A stretch of DNA of 64,000 nt from Gillisella vitis (GCA_009744235.1 WPHV01000001.1:248001-312000), one strand, 5' to 3'; positions 36,695 to 45,881 are shown, counted from the stretch's first letter. A program made the numbers and translations. Notes: generated from the sequence alone by a model not told the origin.

Positions 36695-37393
36695 ATGAAG
36701 CGTATTGACCTGACCGACGATGCCCCGCACCTCCTTGTTGTCGATGACGATACACGCATCCGCGATCTCTTGCATCGCTACCTGACCGAGCAGGGCTTTC
36801 GCGTCACCGTCGCCGCCGAAGCGCAGGAAGCCCGTCGCAAGCTGGCGGGCTTGGCCTATGACCTGCTGATCGTTGATGTGATGATGCCCGGCGAAAACGG
36901 CTTGTCGCTGACAAAATCGCTGAGCGGCGAGATCAATGCGCCGATCATTCTTCTGACGGCCCGCACAGAAGCCGATTCGCGCATTGCCGGGCTGGAGGCA
37001 GGCGCCGACGACTATCTGGCCAAGCCCTTCGACCCGCGCGAACTGGTGCTGCGCATCAACAATATCCTGCGGCGCAACACCGGCGCCGATACGCCGAAAA
37101 TCGAACAGGTAATGTTCGGCCCCTATACATTCTCCATCCTGCGCAAGGAGCTGAAAAAGGGGCCAGAGGTCATTCATCTGACCGACCGCGAACAGGATAT
37201 CATGCTGCTGTTTGCCAACCGGGCCGGTGATACCATTCCGCGCCACGAGCTGGTGGGCGAGGATACCGATGTCGGTGAACGCACCATCGACGTGCAGATC
37301 AACCGGCTGCGCCGCAAGATCGAAGACGACCCGGCCAATCCGGTCTGGCTGCAAACCGTGCGCGGCATCGGCTATCGCCTTAGCCGGGATTAG
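36695..37393 (+). CDS. OmpR/PhoB-type response regulator (PetR-like)
   Basis: A 232-residue regulator. The receiver domain has the acidic pair in LLVVDDDTRIRDLL, phosphoacceptor Asp 61 in LLIVDVMMPGENGLS, the Thr/Ser of ILLTARTEA and Lys in DDYLAKPFD. The C-terminal OmpR winged helix ends TVRGIGYRLSRD. It lies six bases after the MarR stop and 128 bases before a sensor kinase, its likely partner. ATG 36695 has GGAG at 36679-36682. Confidence 0.93.
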   Translation: MKRIDLTDDAPHLLVVDDDTRIRDLLHRYLTEQGFRVTVAAEAQEARRKLAGLAYDLLIVDVMMPGENGLSLTKSLSGEINAPIILLTARTEADSRIAGLEAGADDYLAKPFDPRELVLRINNILRRNTGADTPKIEQVMFGPYTFSILRKELKKGPEVIHLTDREQDIMLLFANRAGDTIPRHELVGEDTDVGERTIDVQINRLRRKIEDDPANPVWLQTVRGIGYRLSRD

Positions 37394-37478
37394 AGCATCG
37401 GACCGAAAGTTAAGAACCGGTTTTCGGATGAATCCGATGCGCAAACAAAAATTTAGAGCATCGTTCTGATGCTCTAAA
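37393..37478. repeat. Rhizobial palindromic element between regulator and kinase genes
   Basis: AGAGCATCGGACCGAAA...TTTTCGGATGAATCCGATGC forms an imperfect hairpin, and TTTAGAGCATC-GTTCT-GATGCTCTAAA (37452-37478) is a perfect 11-base dyad. This is the style of intergenic mosaic elements. Confidence 0.65.
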
Positions 37479-37521
37479 GGCTGCATCCGACCAGCAGCGG
37501 TCAACCATAACGGAAACGACC

Positions 37522-38901
37522 ATGACGTTCAGGCAAGCCTTCAGCCGATTGAAATACCGGCGCATTTCATGGATCGACCTGCGCTGGTTCAGCCGCTGGC
37601 TGCGCCGCCAGTTTCCGACCGGCCTGTTTGCCCGTGCCCTGCTGATCATCATCCTGCCGATGCTGATCCTCCAGACCGTCTTGCTGTTCGTCTTCATGGA
37701 GCGCCACTGGCAGATGGTGACGCAACGCCTGTCCGCCGCCGTCACCCGTGACATTGCCACGGTGATCGTCTTGCTTGAAACCTATCCCCAGGACGCAGCC
37801 AACACGCTGAAAATTGCCAATTCCAAGCTGGGTCTGGTCGCCTCGCTGGAAAAGAACGGCGAATTGCCCGCCCCTCGCCCCAAGCCATTCTTTTCGATTC
37901 TCGATCAATTGCTCAGTGATGAATTGCGCAACCAGATCAAGCGGCCCTTCTGGATCGATACGGTCGGCGATTCGCCGTTGATCGAAATCCGTATCCAGTT
38001 GAATGGCGAGGTGCTGCGGATTTTCGCTCGGCGCAACCAGGCCTATGCCTCAAATACCCATATCTTCCTGCTGTGGATGTTTGGCACGTCGCTGGTGCTG
38101 ATCGTTATCGCCACACTGTTCCTGCGCGGCCAGATCCGCCCGATCCTGTCGCTGGCCGAGGCCGCCGAAAGCTTTGGCAAGGGCCAGAAACCCGCCAAGG
38201 ACTTCAGCCCGCGCGGAGCCGACGAAATCCGCCGGGCGGGCCTCGCCTTCATCCTAATGCGTGAGCGCATCGAGCGGCAGATGGAACAGCGCACCGCCAT
38301 GCTGACCGGCGTCAGCCATGACTTGCGCACCATCCTCACCCGGTTCAAGTTGCAATTGGCGCTAGCGGGCGACAATCCCGATCTCGAACCGCTGAACGAG
38401 GATGTCGAGGCCATGCAAACGATGCTGGAAGGCTATATGGCCTTTGCCAAAGGCGAGGCCGAGGAAAATTTCGGCCCCTTCAGCCTGAAGGACATGATGG
38501 AAAAAATCAGCGCCGATTACCGGCTGCACGGCAAGGCCTTCAGCTATGTGATCGAGGGTGACGAGCAGATCCGGGTGCGCCCCAATGCCTTCTGGCGGCT
38601 GGTGGGCAACCTTGCCGCCAATGGCCGCCGCTATGCCAATACCATGGATGTCGAGGCCCGCCACGGGGCCAAGTGGCTGACCATCGTCTTCGATGATGAT
38701 GGTCCCGGCATTCCCGCCCAGTCTCGCGATGATGTGTTCAAGCCGTTTTTCCGGCTGGACGAGGCCCGCAACCAAGATGCGTCAGGCACCGGTCTTGGCC
38801 TTGCCATTGCCCGCGACATCGCCCGCAGCCATGGCGGCAATGTCACGCTTGGCGACAGCCCGCTCGGGGGGCTGCGCGCCACGATCCGCATTCCGGTTTA
38901 A
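37522..38901 (+). CDS. EnvZ-type sensor histidine kinase
   Basis: A 459-residue inner-membrane kinase: first TM helix about residues 34-59 (LFARALLIIILPMLILQTVL), periplasmic domain to about 175, second TM (HIFLLWMFGTSLVLIVIATL), HAMP, then the dimerisation domain with His 266 in GVSHDLRTILTRFKLQ and the ATPase domain (N box GNLAANGRRYA, G1 DDDGPGIPA, G2 GTGLGLAIARDIA). The H box reads HDLRTI where most kinases have HDLRTP. It probably phosphorylates the OmpR-type regulator upstream. The signal is unknown. Confidence 0.92.
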   Translation: MTFRQAFSRLKYRRISWIDLRWFSRWLRRQFPTGLFARALLIIILPMLILQTVLLFVFMERHWQMVTQRLSAAVTRDIATVIVLLETYPQDAANTLKIANSKLGLVASLEKNGELPAPRPKPFFSILDQLLSDELRNQIKRPFWIDTVGDSPLIEIRIQLNGEVLRIFARRNQAYASNTHIFLLWMFGTSLVLIVIATLFLRGQIRPILSLAEAAESFGKGQKPAKDFSPRGADEIRRAGLAFILMRERIERQMEQRTAMLTGVSHDLRTILTRFKLQLALAGDNPDLEPLNEDVEAMQTMLEGYMAFAKGEAEENFGPFSLKDMMEKISADYRLHGKAFSYVIEGDEQIRVRPNAFWRLVGNLAANGRRYANTMDVEARHGAKWLTIVFDDDGPGIPAQSRDDVFKPFFRLDEARNQDASGTGLGLAIARDIARSHGGNVTLGDSPLGGLRATIRIPV

Positions 38902-38941
38902 GAAGGCCGACCCAATTTAAAGACGACCCGAACGCGGGAAA

Positions 38942-39301
38942 CTACATCATTTTGTGGCCGTTCGGCACGCCGCGCTCCACCGAAGCCAGCACAATGGCCC
39001 CGCTCTCGTCCTCGAAACCAAGGGTGAGAACCTCGGATCGCACAGGTCCGATCTGGCGCGGCGGAAAATTCACCACGCCGAGCACTTGGCGGCCAACAAG
39101 GCTTTCCGGCGTATAATGTACGGTGATCTGCGCCGATGACCGTTTGATGCCGATCTCAGGTCCGAAATCGATCCGCAGCTTGAAGGCAGGCTTGCGGGCC
39201 TCAGGAAAAGGCTCTGCCTCGATGATCGTCCCGACCCGGATATCGACTTTTTCGAAATCGCCGTAAGTGATCTCGGTCAAGGTCTTGTCACCGCCACTCA
39301 A
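38942..39301 (-). CDS. csaA: tRNA-binding-domain protein CsaA
   Basis: A 119-residue OB-fold protein of the EMAP-II/Trbp111 type: [40 protein letters not shown] and [10 protein letters not shown]. CsaA is described as a homodimeric tRNA-binding and chaperone-like protein. Translation most likely starts at the TTG that overlaps the proC stop codon (TTGA), with AGGAG 11 bases upstream, which implies coupling. It is the last gene of ybjN-proC-csaA. Confidence 0.88.
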   Translation of the reverse strand: MSGGDKTLTEITYGDFEKVDIRVGTIIEAEPFPEARKPAFKLRIDFGPEIGIKRSSAQITVHYTPESLVGRQVLGVVNFPPRQIGPVRSEVLTLGFEDESGAIVLASVERGVPNGHKMM

Positions 39302-40104
39302 GAGGCAAGCTCCTCGGCTCGGCGTTTCGCAGCAGCTATCGCCGTGTCGAACAGCGGCTGCATGCCGTCTTCGGCCATCAATACGCCAAGGGCTGCGGCG
39401 GTGGTGCCGCCCGGCGAGGTGACATTCTTGCGCAGCGTGGCGGCATCGTCCGGGGACTGGTGCAACATTTCACCAGCCCCGGCGACAGTTTCCCGTGCGA
39501 GACGCATGGCGAGGTCCGCTGGCAGACCGGCTTTACAGCCTGCCTCAGCCATGCATTCGACGAGATAAAACACATAGGCCGGACCGCTGCCGGAAACGGC
39601 GGTGACCGCGTCGATATCGCTTTCGCTGGCCACCCACTCCACCGGACCGGATACGGCCAGAAGTGCGGTGACCCGCGCCCGCTGCGCGTCACTGACCTCG
39701 CTATTGGCATAGGCACCGGTGACACCGCGCCCAACCATGGCAGGCGTATTGGGCATGGCGCGGACCATGGCCGCAGCCCCCAAATGGCTTTCCATGAAAG
39801 CCAAAGTCTTGCCAGCAGCCACGGACACCACGACTGTATCGGCCCCCACCAGCGGCTTGAGCGGCGCAAGCACCGCTTCCATCACTTGCGGCTTGACGGC
39901 CAGAAACAGCAGACCTGCTACGAGATCGCCCGGCGCCTGCGTCAGATGACGCACGCCAGCTTGAGAAAACCGGTCCTTGGCGGCATCACTCGCACCGGGA
40001 TCGATGACGATCACGGTCGCGGGATCGACGCCGTTCTTCAGCCACCCGGACAGCATGGCGCCGCCCATATTGCCGGCGCCGACGAGAATGATAGGACCGG
40101 TCAT
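39298..40104 (-). CDS. proC: Pyrroline-5-carboxylate reductase
   Basis: A 268-residue NADPH-dependent enzyme making proline from pyrroline-5-carboxylate. The Rossmann motif is [16 protein letters not shown]. Family blocks are [44 protein letters not shown] and the C-terminal [13 protein letters not shown]. It starts three bases after the ybjN-type gene and its stop overlaps csaA. Confidence 0.96.
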   Translation of the reverse strand: MTGPIILVGAGNMGGAMLSGWLKNGVDPATVIVIDPGASDAAKDRFSQAGVRHLTQAPGDLVAGLLFLAVKPQVMEAVLAPLKPLVGADTVVVSVAAGKTLAFMESHLGAAAMVRAMPNTPAMVGRGVTGAYANSEVSDAQRARVTALLAVSGPVEWVASESDIDAVTAVSGSGPAYVFYLVECMAEAGCKAGLPADLAMRLARETVAGAGEMLHQSPDDAATLRKNVTSPGGTTAAALGVLMAEDGMQPLFDTAIAAAKRRAEELAS

Positions 40105-40107
40105 TGC

Positions 40108-40608
40108 TCAGGCCTCTCCGACCGTGGTGAACAAGGCCGCATCCATGGCAGACTTGGCATCGATCCCCGACCAGACGACAAACTGGAAAGCCTGGAAATA
40201 GGTCTCGCAGGCCTCGACCGCGCTGGACAACAGCACTTCAACCTGCTGGTTGGTCGGCTCGGCACCACCGGCCAGCAGCAGCGACTGGCGAAAGATCACC
40301 ACGTCTTCCTGGCGCCACAGATCGAAATGGCCCATCAGAACCTGACCATTGATATGCGACAGCAGGCGGATGATCTCGTTGACCCTGGGTTCCGGCACCC
40401 TGATATCGAAGGCACAGGCCAGATGCAGCGCCTCGCATTCCTCCATCCAGGAGAAGGACACGTGATAGGCAGCCCAGCGGCCATCCACAGTCATGGCGAT
40501 TTCATCTTCGCCGGACCGCTCGAAAGACCAGTCATTATTGGAGGCCACATACTCGATCGTATCGACCGGGTTGGACTGACGTTCAAATTGAAATTCCATT
40601 AGGCTCAT
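40108..40608 (-). CDS. YbjN domain protein
   Basis: A 166-residue protein beginning MSLMEFQFERQSNPVDTIEY, with SFSWMEECEALHLACAFDIR and INGQVLMGHFDLWRQEDVVI. The YbjN domain is related to the secretion-chaperone fold; members affect stress and motility phenotypes but have no firm biochemical role. AAGGTGCGGC precedes the Met at 40606-40608. It heads the operon with proC. Confidence 0.85.
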   Translation of the reverse strand: MSLMEFQFERQSNPVDTIEYVASNNDWSFERSGEDEIAMTVDGRWAAYHVSFSWMEECEALHLACAFDIRVPEPRVNEIIRLLSHINGQVLMGHFDLWRQEDVVIFRQSLLLAGGAEPTNQQVEVLLSSAVEACETYFQAFQFVVWSGIDAKSAMDAALFTTVGEA

Positions 40609-41106
40609 GCCGCACCTTCTAAACCGGGAATGCCCTTGTGACGACGACATGCTGACACCATCGACAAACCACAACGCACTGACCGGAAATACGCTTCGAA
40701 TGACACCCGATAGCCCCAGAATGCTTGCGGCACCCTGCCCGAAACTGGTCGGGTTCGTTTCGAATCATCATTTAAAATCAGTGTATAGCGGGCACTCATC
40801 CAAACCAGCCCCTCCCGGCCGATTTCACGAGCGTCACTGTGGACAGCGCGTGTATCAACACCCCGATGCACAGGCTTAACTGACTCATGGAATTGCCTTT
40901 TTTGGAACAATCCACATGTGGAAAAAAAACGTAAGCAATCATTAACCACAATGCCCGGTGAACGCTCCGACGACCCCATAGCGCACATAAAAAACGGCTG
41001 TGCGCGAGCACAACCGTCAGATAGCGTGATTATTGATTTGCAAGCCCATCTACGGACAATCGGGCCGATGGCCAGCCGGTCCGTAGCTACCCGATGCTTT
41101 TCCCTC
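40609..41106. other. Intergenic region with ubiK terminator
   Basis: About 500 bases without a gene. ACGGCTGTGC-GCGA-GCACAACCGT (40994-41017, one mismatch) is followed on the minus strand by TTTTTTATG, a terminator for the ubiK gene. A 12-base palindrome TCCACATGTGGA lies at 40910-40921. The rest gives no signal I can interpret. Confidence 0.55.
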
Positions 41107-41388
41107 TTAAAGGGCCGGATCGGTGGTCACAGGCGCACTGCCGCCCGTACGCTGTTCCAGCGCCTCGATTCGGGCCTTGAGGGCTTCGTTTTCTTCCAAT
41201 GCCTTCAACGCCATTTCGCGCACCACGTCGAATTCCTCGCGGCGCACCACGTCCAGGCTGTTCAGCCAGCGCTCGGCCTGGGCATGCAAGGCGGTTTCCG
41301 CTTCCTTGCGCACGCCCTGGGCAGCACCCGCGGCATCGGTCATCAACTTGGCGAATTCATCCATGATACGGCTTGTTCCGGTGCTCAT
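41107..41388 (-). CDS. ubiK: UbiK family accessory factor (BMFP, YqiC-like)
   Basis: A 93-residue amphipathic, largely coiled-coil protein: SRIMDEFAKLMTDAAGAAQG, then the C-terminal coil EEFDVVREMALKALEENEAL and ARIEALEQR. In gammaproteobacteria UbiK supports the ubiquinone biosynthesis complex and binds lipid; YqiC is the Salmonella homologue. Met at 41386-41388 follows AAGGAACACGATC. It is divergent from lgt. Confidence 0.85.
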   Translation of the reverse strand: MSTGTSRIMDEFAKLMTDAAGAAQGVRKEAETALHAQAERWLNSLDVVRREEFDVVREMALKALEENEALKARIEALEQRTGGSAPVTTDPAL

Positions 41389-41743
41389 GATCGTGTTCCT
41401 TACGCTCCACCACAAGACGCCCGATTGGGGCGCGGCATTCCTTGGAGGTAGGGATTCGGCGCAGGCTATGCAAGAGAAAACCACGTGAAGAGCACCAGCC
41501 CTTGCACCCACCGCCTAAACAGCGGATGGGCCACGCCAAACGCGCCCAAACGCCGCCCGCCAAAAACCCTTGCCAAAAGCCTTTTCCCGGCCTTTACACA
41601 GATCATTGAGGATCTCACGTCTTTTTAAGCTCTCGGTGCAATTTTCACCTTAATCGGAGCAGATCAAGGCGGGCGGGCAGATTCACCTTGACCAGCGCAA
41701 GCCTGCCCGCCATTTTTCGGACAAATCGAATGAAAGCATATCC
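41389..41743. other. Divergent region between ubiK and lgt
   Basis: 355 bases with no gene or convincing promoter. A 5-codon frame (ATG at 41730) ends at TTGA, whose TTG is the lgt start; this may be chance. Confidence 0.3.
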
Positions 41744-42607
41744 TTGAACACAGTAGCCAGCCTTTTCGCCATTCTGCCCTATCCGCAGATCGACCCGATT
41801 GCGCTCAGCATCGGCCCCGTTGCCATTCGCTGGTATGGACTGGCCTATGTTACGGGCATTCTCATCGGCTGGTGGCTGGCGCGTCGGATGATCGCCAATC
41901 TGTCGCTCTGGCCCGGCAACACGACGCCGATCACCGAAAAGCATCTGGATGACTTTCTGGTCTGGGCGGCCATCGGCATCGTGCTGGGCGGGCGGATTGG
42001 CTATATCCTGTTCTATGATCTGCAACCGGTGCTGGACAATCCGGTGGTGGCACTGGAAATCTGGCGCGGCGGCATGTCCTTCCATGGCGGCCTGACTGGG
42101 GCTACGCTGGCAATGATCGTCTTTGCCCGCCGCAACGGTCTGCCCGTGTGGATGCTGTTCGACCTCGTCGCCTGTGTTGCACCCATCGGTCTGTTCTTTG
42201 GCCGGATCGCCAATTTCATCAACGGCGAATTGTGGGGCCGAATCAGCGATGTAGCCTGGGCCATGCAGTTCCCGACCGGCGGTCCCTTCACTCGCCATCC
42301 AAGTCAGCTTTATGAAGCAGCACTGGAAGGCCTCGTGCTGTTTGTGCTGCTGCAAGTGCTCGTCCGCCGGTTCCACGCGCTGAAAACCTCAGGCGTTATC
42401 AGCGGCGTATTTATCTGCGGCTATGCGCTGGCGCGTATTTTTGTTGAATTTTTCCGGGAACCAGATGAGCAGCTCGGCTATCTGGCAGGTGGTTGGTTAA
42501 CAATGGGCATGGTACTCTCGCTGCCGATGCTGGCGTTGGGGCTGTGGGCTATCTGGCGGGCAAGACGTGCCGGGCGCAACCACCAGCCGTCAGGACTAAA
42601 AGGATGA
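41744..42607 (+). CDS. lgt: Prolipoprotein diacylglyceryl transferase
   Basis: A 287-residue inner-membrane enzyme that moves diacylglycerol from phosphatidylglycerol to the lipobox Cys. It has seven helices and the family blocks SIGPVAIRWYGLAYVTGILI, GGMSFHGGLTGATLAMI (catalytic His region) and the Lgt signature GRIANFINGELWGR. The likely start is the TTG at 41744, since the product then aligns with rhizobial Lgt from its first residues; the ribosome site is poor. It overlaps the next gene by ATGA. Confidence 0.94.
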   Translation: MNTVASLFAILPYPQIDPIALSIGPVAIRWYGLAYVTGILIGWWLARRMIANLSLWPGNTTPITEKHLDDFLVWAAIGIVLGGRIGYILFYDLQPVLDNPVVALEIWRGGMSFHGGLTGATLAMIVFARRNGLPVWMLFDLVACVAPIGLFFGRIANFINGELWGRISDVAWAMQFPTGGPFTRHPSQLYEAALEGLVLFVLLQVLVRRFHALKTSGVISGVFICGYALARIFVEFFREPDEQLGYLAGGWLTMGMVLSLPMLALGLWAIWRARRAGRNHQPSGLKG

Positions 42608-43737
42608 ATCGGGAAACGCTGACCATGACCACCACGCTTGGTGATAAGATCAAGGCGCTCATCCGGTTGAACGGTCCGTTGAGCGTCACGGACTACTTTG
42701 CTCTTTGCCTCGCCGATCCGGAATTCGGCTATTACAAGACCCGTGAGCCGTTCGGCACCTCGGGCGATTTCATCACCGGGCCGGAAATCAGCCAGATCTT
42801 CGGTGAGATGATCGGGGTTTTCATCGTCCATGCCTGGCAGCGCCATGGCCTGCCCGCCCCCGTGCGGCTGGCCGAGGTCGGCCCCGGACGCGGCACGATG
42901 ATGAGCGACATGCTGCGGGTGATCGCCCGGCTTGCCCCTGACCTCTACCGGGATTCCACCGTGCATCTGGTGGAAACCAGCGACCGGCTGCGCCAGATCC
43001 AGCGCAACAGCCTGGAACCGCATATCGAAAAGATTGACTGGCATGACAGCTTTGGCGATGTGCCCGAAGGCTTCGTGCTGGTGGTGGCCAACGAGCTGTT
43101 CGACGCCATTCCCATCCGCCAGTTCGTCAAGCTCGGTCCGCATTACCGCGAACGGATGGTCAGCCTCGGCGTGGACGACGAGCTGATCTTCTCGACCGGG
43201 GTTGCAACGCTTGATCCTGCTCTTCTGCCACCCGGCGCCAGCGCCCAGCCTGATGGCACGGTGTTTGAATTTTCACCGGCCCGCCGCGCGGTGATGACCG
43301 CCATGTGCGAGCGGCTGAAAGCCGAAGGCGGCGCGGCTCTGATTATCGATTACGGCCATATCTCCACTGGTTTCGGCGATACGCTGCAAGCCTTGCGCGC
43401 CCATGATTACGATCCGCCACTGGCCAATCCCGGCATTGCCGATCTGACCAGTCATGTCGATTTCGAGGATCTGGCCCGCACCGCCCTTGCCGCCGGGGTC
43501 ACACCCAGCGGCTGCCTGCGCCAGGGCGATTTCCTGCTCGGCCTCGGCATCAAGGAACGGGCTGGCATTCTGGGGCGCGGCAAGGACGAGGCCACCCAGC
43601 TTGAACTGGCCGAAGCCGTCAACCGGCTGGCCGGCGCTGGCGTCGGACGGATGGGGGAATTGTTTAAGGTGCTTGCCCTGTCCAGCCCCACCCTGTCGCT
43701 CGCCCCGTTCCGGCCCCTACCCCAAGCGGACATTTGA
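42604..43737 (+). CDS. Class I SAM-dependent methyltransferase (MidA/NDUFAF7 family)
   Basis: A 377-residue protein of the DUF185 family, whose mitochondrial member NDUFAF7 methylates an arginine of complex I subunit NDUFS2. Evidence: SVTDYFALCLADPEFGYYKT, the region GTSGDFITGPEISQIFGEMI, the SAM motif RLAEVGPGRGTMMSDMLR and VLVVANELFDAIPIRQF. A role in complex I assembly is likely. The ATG overlaps the lgt stop (ATGA); a Met seven codons on is an alternative. Imperfect copies of its 3' end follow it. Confidence 0.92.
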   Translation: MNRETLTMTTTLGDKIKALIRLNGPLSVTDYFALCLADPEFGYYKTREPFGTSGDFITGPEISQIFGEMIGVFIVHAWQRHGLPAPVRLAEVGPGRGTMMSDMLRVIARLAPDLYRDSTVHLVETSDRLRQIQRNSLEPHIEKIDWHDSFGDVPEGFVLVVANELFDAIPIRQFVKLGPHYRERMVSLGVDDELIFSTGVATLDPALLPPGASAQPDGTVFEFSPARRAVMTAMCERLKAEGGAALIIDYGHISTGFGDTLQALRAHDYDPPLANPGIADLTSHVDFEDLARTALAAGVTPSGCLRQGDFLLGLGIKERAGILGRGKDEATQLELAEAVNRLAGAGVGRMGELFKVLALSSPTLSLAPFRPLPQADI

Positions 43738-43740
43738 CCC

Positions 43741-43774
43741 AGGCCGACCTTTAGCTCAGGCCGACCTTTAACTC
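43741..43774. repeat. Two 17-base tandem units after the methyltransferase gene
   Basis: AGGCCGACCTTTAGCTC and AGGCCGACCTTTAACTC stand head to tail, and the gene's last bases (CGGACATTTGACCC) look like a diverged first unit. Confidence 0.7.
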
Positions 43775-43790
43775 AGGATTGACAGATTAG

Positions 43791-43840
43791 CGCAGCGATG
43801 GTCACATCCGGCCAAATCGCCGGATGTGACCATCGCTGCG
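43791..43840. repeat. Perfect 22-base inverted repeat (hairpin)
   Basis: The arms at 43791-43812 and 43819-43840 are perfect complements around CAAATC. No T-tract follows on either strand, so it is not a standard terminator. It lies between the methyltransferase and pgeF. Confidence 0.9.
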
Positions 43841-43899
43841 GGCAAAGTCCTGGGCATAATGCCGATTGATTCAGATTAAGACATGCGAAAGGGACACCG

Positions 43900-44730
43900 A
43901 TGCCGTCCTCGACACACGATGTGGCCCACCTTCAGCACGAGACCAGACCATCCCCCTTGCAGAGCGCCCTTCTGGCTCCCTGCGAGTCGGCAGGCATTGC
44001 CCACGGTTTTTTCACCCGGCATGGCGGCATTTCCACCGGCATTTACGCGGGACTGAATATCGGGCTCGGCTCCCATGACGATCCGGCGCATGTGCATGAA
44101 AACCGCGCCCGCGTGGCGGGCTGGTTTGGTGGAGAAGAGGCGGATCTTGTCACGGTCCATCAGGTCCATTCCCCTGATGTGGTGACGGTGACAGAGCCTT
44201 TCGGGGCCGAGCGGCCACAGGTAGATGCAATGGTCACCGACCGGCCCGGCCTTATCTTGGGGGCGCTTGCCGCCGATTGCGGACCGATCCTGTTTGCCGA
44301 TCCGGTCAGCCGCATCATCGGGGCTGCCCATGCCGGATGGAAGGGCGCGCTGACCGGCGTGCTGGAAAACACCATCGAGGCAATGATCGCGCTTGGCGCT
44401 GCCCGCACCAGCATCGTTGCCACGCTTGGCCCGTCGATCAGCGCCAAGGCCTATGAGGTTGGCCCGGAATTCGTCGAGCGGTTTCTGGCCCTCGATCCGG
44501 CCTATCAGCAATTCTTCACGCCTTCGACCAAACCCGGCCATTCAATGTTCGACCTGCCGGGCTTTACGGTAAAACGATTGACGGATGCCGGGATTGCCGC
44601 CGACATGCTTGGCCTCTGCACCTATGGCGACCCGGAGCGGTTCTTCTCCTATCGCCGCACCACCCACGCTGGCGAGCCGGACTACGGCCGCCAGATCTCC
44701 GCCATCATGCTTCAGGGGCCTCGCGCATGA
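43900..44730 (+). CDS. pgeF: Peptidoglycan editing factor PgeF (laccase domain, YfiH)
   Basis: A 276-residue protein of the multicopper-polyphenol-oxidase-like fold. PgeF removes wrongly incorporated serine from UDP-MurNAc-dipeptide-type precursors. Metal/active residues are visible in LVTVHQVHSPDVV, GALAADCGPILFAD and IGAAHAGWKGALTG, with the ending GLCTYGDPERFFSYRR. AAAGGGACACCG precedes the ATG. The stop overlaps the next gene (ATGA). Confidence 0.93.
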   Translation: MPSSTHDVAHLQHETRPSPLQSALLAPCESAGIAHGFFTRHGGISTGIYAGLNIGLGSHDDPAHVHENRARVAGWFGGEEADLVTVHQVHSPDVVTVTEPFGAERPQVDAMVTDRPGLILGALAADCGPILFADPVSRIIGAAHAGWKGALTGVLENTIEAMIALGAARTSIVATLGPSISAKAYEVGPEFVERFLALDPAYQQFFTPSTKPGHSMFDLPGFTVKRLTDAGIAADMLGLCTYGDPERFFSYRRTTHAGEPDYGRQISAIMLQGPRA

Positions 44731-45881
44731 CTTTGCATTTTTCAAACGCCGAATACACCGCCCGGCTGGAACGCCTGACCGACAGGATGCGCGAACAGAA
44801 GCTGGATGCTATGCTGCTGTTTGCCCAGGAAAGCATGTATTGGCTGACCGGCTATGACACCTTCGGCTATTGCTTCTTCCAGACGCTGGTGGTGAAGGCC
44901 GATGGCTCGATGACGCTTCTGACCCGCTCGGCGGATCTGCGTCAGGCCCGCCAGACCTCGACCATCGACAATATCCTGATCTGGGTTGACCGTACCAATG
45001 CCGATCCGACCAGCGACCTGAAGGATCTGCTCAACGATCTCGACCTGCTCGGCTGCCGACTGGGCATCGAATACGACACCCATGGCATGACGGGACGGAT
45101 TGCTCGGCTGCTCGACAATCAATTGCTGAGCTTTGGTGAATTGATCGACGCCTCGATGCTGGTCAGCGAATTGCGGCTGATCAAGAGCGCGGAAGAGATT
45201 GCCTATGTCGAAAAGGCCGCCAGTCTTGCCGATGACGCGCTGGATGCGGCCCTGCCGCTGATTTCAGCCGGGGGCGACGAATCTGCCATTCTCGCTGCCA
45301 TGCAGGGTGCTGTTTTTGCTGGCGGCGGCGATTATCCGGCCAATGAATTCATTATCGGCTCCGGTCAGGATGCACTGCTGTGCCGCTACAAGGCAGGCCG
45401 CCGCACGTTGTCGGCCAATGACCAGCTGACGCTGGAATGGGCTGGCGCTTCTGCCCATTACCATGTCGCCATGATGCGCACCGTGTTGGTCGGCGAACCC
45501 TCGCCCCGCCACCGCGAGCTTTATGCCGCCTGCCGCGAGGCGATCCAGGAAATCGAAACCGTGCTGCGGCCCGGCCATACCTTCGGGGACGTGTTCGAGA
45601 CCCATGCAAGAGTGCTGGACGAACGCGGTCTGACCCGCCACCGGCTGAACGCCTGCGGCTATTCGCTGGGCGCCCGCTTCTCCCCGTCCTGGATGGAGCA
45701 CCAGATGTTCCATATCGGCAATCCGCAGCAAATCCTGCCTGATATGTCGCTGTTCATCCACATGATCATCATGGATTCCGAACGCGAGACCGCGATGACG
45801 CTCGGCCATACCTATCTGACCACCGAAGGCGCACCGCGCGCGCTGTCGCGTCATCCGCTGGACCTGATCGTCAAGGCATGA
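44727..45881 (+). CDS. M24 family (creatinase/Xaa-Pro peptidase-like) hydrolase
   Basis: A 384-residue pita-bread-fold protein with an N-terminal creatinase domain (RLTDRMREQKLDAMLLFAQE) and a C-terminal M24 domain (KSAEEIAYVEKAASLADDAL). The metal-ligand motifs are altered: LEWAGASAHYHVAMMRT stands where peptidases have DxGxxxxxxxxDxTRT, and NACGYSLGAR where they have GHGIG. That points to a creatinase/ectoine-hydrolase-like, perhaps metal-independent, enzyme. It is translationally coupled to pgeF. Confidence 0.85.
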   Translation: MTLHFSNAEYTARLERLTDRMREQKLDAMLLFAQESMYWLTGYDTFGYCFFQTLVVKADGSMTLLTRSADLRQARQTSTIDNILIWVDRTNADPTSDLKDLLNDLDLLGCRLGIEYDTHGMTGRIARLLDNQLLSFGELIDASMLVSELRLIKSAEEIAYVEKAASLADDALDAALPLISAGGDESAILAAMQGAVFAGGGDYPANEFIIGSGQDALLCRYKAGRRTLSANDQLTLEWAGASAHYHVAMMRTVLVGEPSPRHRELYAACREAIQEIETVLRPGHTFGDVFETHARVLDERGLTRHRLNACGYSLGARFSPSWMEHQMFHIGNPQQILPDMSLFIHMIIMDSERETAMTLGHTYLTTEGAPRALSRHPLDLIVKA

